Shown piece by piece: positions 55,777 to 64,000 of a DNA stretch of 64,000 nucleotides (positions are counted from its first letter, which is position 1; every line of letters starts with the position of its first letter). Origin of the DNA: Odobenus rosmarus divergens. Lineage: Eukaryota > Chordata > Mammalia > Carnivora > Odobenidae. The notes beneath the pieces are model-generated. The model was not told where the DNA came from. It ran no database searches and saw nothing but the letters and a program-made list of their open reading frames with translations. The translations under genes and the position numbers were made by a program. The DNA is taken from NCBI RefSeq assembly GCF_000321225.1, contig NW_004451652.1, positions 248,001 to 312,000 on the forward strand. The letters run 5' to 3'.

Positions 55777-55970
55777 GGCGCCTGGGTGGCTCAGTTGGTT
55801 AAGCGACTGCCTTCGGCTCAGGTCATGATCCTGGAGTCCCGGGATCGAGTCCCGCATCGGGCTCCCTGCTCAGCGGGGAGCCTGCTTCTCCCTCTGCCTC
55901 TGCCTGCCCTTCCCCCTGCTTGTGCTCTCTCCCCCCCCCTCTCTAAAAAAAAAAATATAAAAAAAAAAAA
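55777..55970 (+). mobile_element. can-SINE, young, 16-bp duplication
   Basis: From 'gcgcctgggtggctcagttg' to a long A-rich tail. Duplication 'aagaagtggggagcag' is exact at 55761-55776 and 55971-55986. The tail has an AATATAA interruption. Confidence 0.95.
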
Positions 55971-56212
55971 AAGAAGTGGGGAGCAGGTATATCCATAGGA
56001 AAAGCCTGAGAATGCCTCAGAATCCCTAACACTGCTGATGGAGGTATTTTTATCCTTAAGCCAGTCAGTAGACAGGAGGAGGTGACTGCTTCTTTAAAAG
56101 TAAAATCAGTTTTAAAAAGACTGTTATGTCCATAATATGTTTTAACATGTTAATTCTCCCTAATTGGAATACATGGCGACAACAAGCAAAAACTTACAAA
56201 AGACGAGAAGGT

Positions 56213-56434
56213 GGGGCATCTGGGTGGCTCAGTCAGTTAAGTGTCCAACTCTTGGTTACAGCTCAGGTCATGATCTTGTGGTGGTGAGATCAGAGCCCCA
56301 GAGTGGGTGCCACGTTAGCACAGAGCCTGCTTCAGATTCTCTCTCCCTCTCCCTTCCCCTCTCTTCCTCCCCCAACTTATGTGCACACTCTCTCTGTTTC
56401 TAAAATACATAAATAAAAATAAAATCTAAAAAAA
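56213..56434 (+). mobile_element. can-SINE, older variant
   Basis: 'ggggcatctgggtggctcag', 'ccacgttagcacagagcctg', CT tract, 'ataaataaaaataaaatc'. More diverged. Confidence 0.9.
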
Positions 56435-56439
56435 AGATA

Positions 56440-59400
56440 AAGAGAAGGCAATAAAAGTATACCACTACAGAAAATCATTAATTCACAAAGAAGGCAGCAA
56501 GAGAGGATGAAAGGAACAAAGAACCTACAACACTGCCAGCAAATCATTAAAAAGATGGCATTAGTCAGTACCTGTTAATAATTACTAATTTGTAAATGGG
56601 TTAAACTCTCCAATCAAAAGGCACAGAGTGGCTGGATGAAAAAAATGACAACAACAATAACAAAAAACACAATATATGTTGCCTACAAGAGATTCACTTC
56701 ACCTCTAAGGACACATATACACTCAAAGTGAAGGAATGGAATTCCATGCATATGGAAATTAGGGGTGGCTGTACTTGCATCAGACAAAATAGATTTAAGT
56801 CAAAAACTGTAATAAGAGATAAAGAAGATCATTATATAATGATAAAGGGGTAAACTCATTAAGAGGACATAACAAATATAAATATTTATGTACCCAACCA
56901 TGGAACACCTAAATATACTAAGCATTAACAGATGTAAAGGGAAAAATAGACAATGACACAATAATAGTTGGAGGCTTCAATACTCCACTTTCAACAATGG
57001 ATAGATCATTCACAGAGAAAATCAACATAAAAACATTGGACTAGTACTTTATTTTTAAATTTTTATTTATTTATTTATTTATTGGACTAAAACTTTAGAC
57101 CTAATGGACCTGACAGAAATCTACATTACATTCCACACAACAGCAGTGGAATACACATTCTTCTCAAGTGCACATACAATATTTTCCAGGATACATCATA
57201 TGTTAGATCACCCAACAAGTCTTATCAAATTTAAGAAGAATGAAATGATAACAAGTGTCTTTTCTGACCACAATGGTATAAAACCAGAAATTAATAATGC
57301 AGAAAAACTGGAAAATTCATGAATGTGTGGAAATTAAGCAACATACTTCTGAACAAGAAATGGATCAAAGAAGAAATCAAAAGAGAAATCAAAAAATATC
57401 TTGAAACAAATTAGATGGAAATACAATATACCAAAACTTATGGAATGTAGCAAAAGCGGTTCTAAGGGAAAAATTTAAAGTAATAAATGCCTATATAAAG
57501 AAAATGAAAGATCTCAAATAAACAACCTAACTTATACCTTTAGGAACTAGAAAAAGAACAAACTAAGCCCAAAGTTAGAAGAAAGAAGGAAATAACAAAG
57601 ATCAGAATGAAAATAAATGAAATTGAGACAAGAAAGACAATATAAAAGACAAAGGAAACTAAGAGCTGGTTTCTTGAAAAGGTAAACAAAATTGACAAAC
57701 CAATAGCTAGCCTAATTAAGAAAAAGAGAAGACTCAAATATATAAAATCAGATATGTGAGAGGAGATACAACTGACACCACAGAAATACAAAAGATCAAA
57801 AGAGACAATTATGACATAATGAACAACTGCATACCAACAAACTAGATAACCTAGAAGAAATGAATAAATTCCCAGAAAAAAATAATCTATTGAATAATGA
57901 GCAGAAGGATTAAATCAGTAACCAAAAACCTCCCAACAAGCACTGGGTGTTATTTGAAAACAATGGATCGTGGATCACCACATCAAAAACTAATGATGTA
58001 TTGTACGGTGACTAACATAACATAAGAAAATTAAACAAAACAAAACAAAACAAAAAACCTCCCAACAAAGAAAGGCCCAGGACCAGATGGTTTCCCTGTA
58101 AATTCTACCAAACACTTAAGAAGAATTAATGCCAATCCCTCTCAAACTATTTCAAAGAATTGAATAGGAGGAACACTTCCAAACTCATTTTACAGGACAG
58201 CATTATCCTGATACCTAGATGAGGATAGTACAGGAAAGAAAACTACAGGTCAATATCTCTTTTGAATAGAGATGCAAAAATTCTCAACAAAATACTAGCA
58301 AGCCATATTCAACAGCACATTAAAAGAATCATATACCATGATCAGGTGGGATCCATCTCTAGGATGAAAGGATGGTTCAATATATCCCTATCAATAAATG
58401 TGATATATCACATTAATAGAACAAATGATAAAAATAATATGATCAGCTCAATAGACACATGATAGAAAAAGCATTGGACAAAATTCAACCTCTTTCATGA
58501 TAAAGTTCTCAACAAATTGGGTATAGAAGGAATTACTTCAACATAATAAAATCCATGTATATTAAGCCCACAGCTAACATCCTACTCAATGGTCACAGTT
58601 TAAAAGCTTTTCCTCTAAGGTCAGGAACAAGACAAGGGTGGGAATAGAAATTGGTTCAGTCACTATGGAAAACATTATGAAGTTTCCTTAAAATATTAAA
58701 AATAGAACTACCATATGATATAGTAATTCCACTTCTGGGTATATATCCAAAGGAAACAAAAACAGTATATTGAAAAGATATCTGTACTCCCATGTTTACT
58801 GCAGCATTACTCACAACAGCCAAGACATGGAGATAATCTAAGTCTCCATAAAGAAGATGTGGTAAATGTATACAGTGGAATATTATTCAACTGTGATAAA
58901 GAAGGAAATCCTGCCATTTGGGACAACATGGATGGACCTTGAGGGCATTATGCTAAGTGAGATAAGTCAGACAAAGAAAGACAAATACTGCATTGTCTCA
59001 CTAACATATGGAACCTAAAAAAGCTGAATTCATGGAAACAGAATAGAATAGTTATTCCCAGTGGCTGGGAGGTAGGAGAATCAGAGAGATGTTGATCAAA
59101 GCGTATAAACTTGCAGTTAGAGGATGAATAAATTCTTGAGGTTTAATGCACAGCATTGTGTTTATAGTTAACAATACTGTAGTACATACTTCAAAGTTGC
59201 TAAGAGAGATTTTTTTTTTCTACTTACTAAAATCACTTTATTTGAAGCCCAGATGGGATAATTAGCTTTTTTTAGGATTATAGTAAATATTTAATAAGTG
59301 AATATAACAAGTTGGAGTTATTAAACTTAAGAGACTAGATCTAAAATGTTCTCAATACAAAATAAAATTATAGTTTTGTGATATGATGCATGTATAAATG

Positions 59401-59500
59401 CTATAGCAGTAATCATATTGCAGTATATAAATGTATCAGATCAACACCTTAAATTTACACAATGCTCTATGTCAATTATATTTCAATAAAAAAAGAATAG
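56440..59500 (+). mobile_element. Old L1, ORF2 endonuclease to 3' end, internally deleted
   Basis: Endonuclease C-terminus is readable at 57104-57322 (EIYITFHTTAVEYTFFSSAH); RT N-terminal part at 58262-58462 ([20 protein letters not shown]). Near 58640 the sequence jumps from 'gtcaggaacaagacaagggt' directly into the 3' region ('gaatagaaattggttcagtc'), so most of RT and the C-terminus are deleted. It ends 'gtcaattatatttcaataaa'. Interrupted at 57940-58052 by a second L1 tail. Confidence 0.8.
57940..58052 (+). mobile_element. 113-bp extremely truncated L1 insertion with 16-bp duplication
   Basis: L1 3'-terminal sequence ('cactgggtgttatttgaaaa', 'aactaatgatgtattgtacg') with an A-rich (AAAAC)n tail. 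Duplication 'aaaaacctcccaacaa' is exact at 57924-57939 and 58053-58068, both in the host old L1. Confidence 0.88.
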
Positions 59501-61207
59501 TTAACAAAATAAGAAATTTGAATGAGGTGTTAATAGTAGAAAAGTTACTTTAGCTAGATTTAAGATTATGAAAAATAATTACTACATGATTCAAAGATGA
59601 ATACAATAGAAACGAAGTAGTAGTATTCTTTTAATCTTTACAGAATTATTGGATACTAACATTTATTATAACATTAAACAATGCTAGCATTATAAGATAT
59701 TTAAATTTTAGCCTTTAAACTATATTTGAAATGTGAGTTCCCTCAAGAAAAAGTCTCATTGGAAATTCTTCTCAACTTCTGAGCAAGAATTAAAAGCAGA
59801 GTATCAGTTTGCCATCTCCAATATTCCTGAGGATGAAAAGTTCCAAAATCACAGTTTTCAGACATAATAAATAAGAGAAAAACTATGGAGAAAAGACTAT
59901 TGCGAGAAAATATTTTTGTCTTTCACTTATCTTATAAATTTCTATGTAGTAAGACAAATATGCTGTGTAGTCACTGTAGGACCTATAAGCAGCTGATAGT
60001 GGAAAATTACGGCTCTTCACTGTCATGTTTATTGCAGCATTCACTGTCATGACTAAAATTTTCACTACCACTCTCAATAAAAATTTTAAAGTTATTCTTT
60101 TATACTGGAAGTTCATTTTATGATTTGATTTTCAGCAAAGTATCAATTTTTATCACTCAACTTTTGGCATTGGTATAAAAAACATATATGTATGTGTTTA
60201 TGTGTACATGTATATTTATATATTCAAAACACCTCCAATATTATGGAGCATAACATAGTCGAAAGTTAAAAAAAAAAAGCCTTTGTGAGAAAGTTTCTCT
60301 TAGTGACACCATGGTCTTGCTTCTGTTTTATAGTATCAATTCACAGTATCAACTAAATTCTCAGTAGGTTTGCTCACCACATTTTCCCCTGAATTCTAAC
60401 CCCTGTCCCTCTAAAATGCATGGGAATAGAGTGGTCAGTTTACTTTGGTTTGAGCCTAAATGAACACTTTAAAGTGACTCTTTAAAGAAACCCATTAAAA
60501 ATCCTCCTACTCTGGAAGTGTTCTGCCAAGACTAACTCAAAGCCACAAAGATTGAGGGTTAGTGCCAAATTGGAACCTGTAAGAACAGTGTGGGCCTTTA
60601 ACTCAGCAAAAATTCCATCTTTAACAGAAACTCAGAATATTAAACAGAAGAATACAAAGTAATTTTCCAGACCAAAACCATGTGGAATAAAACCATGGAA
60701 CTCTATGAGGGAATTCCCCAAGTCAAATTCTTTCTTTGGAGTAAAATGAAAGGATCATAGCAATCTCTAAAGAAGAGAGAAGGTCTTGCACAGGGCAGAA
60801 ATCTGACCTTGCCATGGAGTCATTTTGCGATCTGGGCTTATCAACATAGTCTCTTCATATTTACTCTGTTCCCTAATAAAGTAAGTACTTATAATGGTGA
60901 CTAATTATTTGTCTATTAGCTGTCTCTTCACATTAGAAAAAATTTACTGTTTCACTCTTTGAGTTGTCAAAAGTAATAAGAGCTCCCAAACATCAGTAGT
61001 ACTTGTAGCTTGCATTAGTTGGGTGGCTTATATACCATCTCTATTTTGAGCATTATTCTGCTATGCCCTGTGAAGAGTACTTTATGGAAGCTTCAATAAA
61101 TATTAGCTATTATTACTATTATGCTAATGTTCTCATTTAGTCATTGCTTTATTAGCCTTATTTTTACAAGAGGAAATTGAAGCTTAAGACTTAAATAACA
61201 CTGTTAT
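59501..61207. other. Upstream sequence, mostly unassigned
   Basis: No gene recognised. A MIR-like scrap may lie near 61085-61195 ('tttacaagaggaaattgaag'). A TG/TA-rich stretch lies at about 60180-60225. Confidence 0.4.
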
Positions 61208-61217
61208 CACAACTATT

Positions 61218-61450
61218 TTTTTTAAGATTTTTAAAATTTATTTGAGAGAGATAAAGAGAGTGCACCAGCAGGGGGAGGGGTAGAGGGAGAGGGAGAGGGG
61301 GGGAGAGAGAGAGAGAGAGAGAGAGAGAGAAGCAGACTCACTGCTGAGCGTAGAGCCTGATGTGGGTCTTGATCTCACAACCCTGAGAACATGACCTGAG
61401 CCGAAATCAAGATTGGACATTTAACTGACTGAGCCACCCAGGCACCCCAA
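61218..61450 (-). mobile_element. can-SINE with GA microsatellite expansion
   Basis: 'taagatttttaaaatttatt' to 'gagccacccaggcacccc'; its internal CT tract has expanded to a (GA) run (61302-61331). Duplication 'cacaactatt' at 61208-61217 and 61451-61460. Confidence 0.92.
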
Positions 61451-61460
61451 CACAACTATT

Positions 61461-61854
61461 GAAGTGGTGGAACCAAATTTGTCTACTCTAAAAGCTAAGA
61501 GCTACTCTGCCATTCCATAAATCTGAAACTCACTAGGAGCTCTGAAGTTTACAGGGGAATTCTGGGGCACACTAATTTCTTGGCTTCAAAAGGCAAAAGA
61601 AACTCCTACTCTTTACCCTTTCAGCTACTTTCAGGCTCATTTTTTTCCCCACTAAGTCTGTGAGCAAACACTCATGACAGCAGACTGAAGTTGAATCTCA
61701 CTTGTAAACTGGAACAAAATCCTATACCCTCTATTTCACACATATTGTGAAAATATAATGACATGATGCGTGTTAAAGAGCTCTGGAAACCGTAAAGCAA
61801 TTTCTTTACAAACGTAAGGCATCACTGGGTCATACTGCCTTTGCCCTTATCCTT
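61461..61854. other. Upstream sequence, nothing recognised
   Basis: Unassigned non-coding sequence. Confidence 0.45.
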
Positions 61855-62040
61855 TAATAGTAATACCTACTATTTACTGAATCCTTTACTCTTTGCTATA
61901 TATACATTTACTCATTCGATCCTCACCATAATTCTACGAAGCAGCACTATAATCCCATTTTAAAGATAAGGAAACTGAGATTCAAAGTGTTTAACCTGCC
62001 TTAACTTGGATAGTCATTTAGTGACTGACCTGGAGTTTTT
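61855..62040 (+). mobile_element. MIR SINE
   Basis: 'cctactatttactgaatcct', 'cattttaaagataaggaaac', 'tgagattcaaagtgtttaac' match MIR. Confidence 0.75.
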
Positions 62041-62264
62041 ACCCATTTATGTCTGGATCTAAAGAGGGGGTATTAATGATATATCTATATCTAGGTATAT
62101 GTATATATTTATCTACATATAAAATTAATATTATCAGCCCAACATTTAGAGAGAAGATGCTACTAAAAAATAACTTATGACCCAGAAGCTGATGGCTGAT
62201 TGTAGACTTGGCTCAACAATAGGTCTTTAGAAGGAGGTAATGAAGGCTACTGGTTTCTCTGGAA

Positions 62265-62455
62265 TTATTAAACTGTGATTCTTGGAACACCTGTGCCAGG
62301 ATGCAGACTTCTTGATAAAAATGCAGATTCTTAAGCCTCTGCTCAGATTATTGAATCAGAGTCTCTAAAGAGTATGAACCACGAATACATTTTTAATAAG
62401 TTCTACAAATGATTTAATGCAAATTAGAGTTTGAGATCCATTGCATAAAGTAATG
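62265..62455 (+). mobile_element. MER5A-like hAT element
   Basis: 'aactgtgattcttggaacac', 'aaaaatgcagattcttaagc', 'attgaatcagagtctctaaa', 'tttgagatccattgca'. Uninterrupted copy of the family that is split at 47085/49605. Confidence 0.65.
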
Positions 62456-64000
62456 AGCATTTTAGCTCTATCCCTGGTTGTTTATATATAGAATTTTTGT
62501 GAAGTTTCTCTTTTAAATGAAGGAAAAATAACATCTCAGGGACAGTGATACTTTTATTTCAAAATGTGAATTTATTACATAATATAAATTATAAAAGATT
62601 ACATTAATGTGGCTCTGGTGTGTAAAATATCCCAGCCAGACAGCCAGGCACTCATAAATGCATTTTTGTCTACTAATAGGCCATCAACTCCATTCTCATT
62701 TAAACATCAGTTAAAAGAAAAGGTATAATTGATCACAAGATTAATTTCCTCCAGGCAAAGAAACACCAGCTAGTCACATGTGGGGGCCACTTGCTTGTTA
62801 ATAGCTTCTTCTGTAAATAAATTATAAAATTAAATCACAGGATCTAAATGAACAATTAGGGAAGTTGTTAGAAGCAATGCTTTTCCCCTCTGAGTTTTAT
62901 AATGGTTTCTGAAATCATTTTTAATTCACAGGAAGGAAAAGTACTTTTCCTTAGATGATTCACAGTATTTTCTTCATTTCAAAAACAGATTATAGAGACT
63001 TTCATATACCACAAACCCAGCTTAATGGACTTTGATTGTTACTGAATTTTTCCTAAGAAATATAGAAGTGATTCATTCTCAAACAGTCTCAATGGAGTTG
63101 GATTTTCCTCTCTCTCCTGAAGTTTTACTTAAAAAGGAAAATATATCTCAAGGAAACCTCTGAATATTATCAAAAATTATTAGACTGGTAATATATTTAC
63201 TAATGTAAGTTATTTTTGTCAAACAGTTAATAAGATTGGGAGGGAAGGTTGCAGTTTAAAATGTACCCAGGATTTGTTTTAATCAAGTATGGTAAAACAT
63301 CCAGATATGGAAATGATTGTCATGAATAAAGAGTATAAACTCATAAATCCCTAGAAACATGAGGCATGCCACTCCATTCAGGGCCACACAGGGAAGTACC
63401 AAAGCTGGCCAGGAGGCAGAGACATCAGGGAAAACTGTGCACAGGAGTCTTTACTGTGGTTTTCATGGGAAAGGCATAGCAAAACAGGATAAGCAGGCTT
63501 AGGATTGGCTAGTTTGAATGATTTCATCAGATTCTGGGGTCTAGGGGCTCTTTCTAGTTTCTGGTACTGACGCTGGGGCGATTAGGGCAGGGAGAGAGTG
63601 GCTTGCTCAGCAAGTGAAATCCTAATAAAGGAGATGTTTGAAGGTGTGGGCTCTGGATCGGTTTACATGTGAAAGGAGCACTCCAGGATGAATTGTTTGC
63701 CATCTCTAGGAATTAGCTAACTCTGGGATGGGCAGTCCCTCCAGGGTCAGCAAGGCCCCAAGATATCAAAGCATCAGAAAATATGGAAAATAAAAAAAAC
63801 ATACCCAACACAGGTAAGTTCTTATGCTGTTGCTAGAAAACTGGACAAATTTCTGAATTCAAACGCTAGACGTACTTGTAGATGTGTGGGTGGGTGGTTT
63901 CCTACATACCAACTCTATTCTGAGGTCATGTTTTAATGTTCTATCATTTCTCAAAGAGTGAAAGGGCACTTTTTAAAACTTAGTTAAATTCTTAATAAAC
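62456..64000. other. Upstream sequence, unassigned
   Basis: No coding signal. The part at about 63360-63780 is somewhat more GC-rich ('gggccacacagggaagtacc', 'gcttaggattggctagtttg') and looks repeat-like, but I cannot name a family. No CpG island and no second gene were seen. Confidence 0.4.

Noticed and set aside
63360..63780. Possible promoter or exon of a neighbouring gene
   Set aside because: Slightly higher GC but no CpG island, open frame or splice pattern; looks repeat-like.

Overview
This is mammalian nuclear DNA, almost certainly from a carnivoran. It is AT-rich, dense in interspersed repeats, and carries about 23 tRNA-derived carnivore SINEs (can-SINEs). The SINEs have the 'ggggcgcctgggtggctcag' head and an AAATAAATAAATAAAATC tail. 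They resemble copies I associate with bears, seals and mustelids more than the dog type, so an arctoid carnivoran is my best guess; the species is not determined. No bacterial genes, CRISPR arrays or intact viral genes were seen.

The only recognisable protein-coding gene is ABCB5, an ABC transporter of the MDR/P-glycoprotein family. It lies on the minus strand, with its 5' end near 45.2 kb and its body running off the left edge. I traced 13 consecutive coding exons (exons 2 to 14 if there is one upstream non-coding exon) from the start codon at about 45236 to 9230. Every junction keeps the frame, every boundary is AG/GT, and no internal stop was seen. They encode residues 1 to 569 (numbered from the second of two tandem ATGs): the cytosolic N-terminus, TM1-TM6 of the first membrane domain, and nucleotide-binding domain 1 through Walker A, Q-loop, signature, Walker B and D-loop. 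The H-loop exon and the second half of the protein lie beyond the left end. A possible non-coding exon 1 sits at 46580-46694.

Layout: 1-9229 is intron 14 (repeats). Next come exon 14 (9230-9400) and the 9.2-kb intron 13, filled by old antisense L1. Exons 13, 12, 11, 10, 9, 8, 7 and 6 follow between 18.5 and 27.6 kb. Intron 5 (27.6-35.4 kb) holds an inverted SINE pair, a Tigger-like element and an old L1. Exon 5 follows, then intron 4 with a young 5'-truncated L1 in the gene's sense orientation, then exons 4, 3 and 2. From about 46.7 kb to the end is upstream intergenic DNA or undetected 5' UTR intron, made of L1, LTR-like, hAT-like, MIR and SINE copies, several of them nested.

The most unusual items are structural. 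A perfect 119-bp inverted repeat (19781-19899 and 21475-21593) brackets exon 12, the Walker A exon. A 39-nt 5S rRNA 5' fragment, flanked by 22-bp near-identical direct repeats, sits inside an old L1 (15630-15668). Direct and inverted L1 copies flank the first coding exons. The in-frame methionine that begins the short human ABCB5-beta isoform is conserved, with a good start context.
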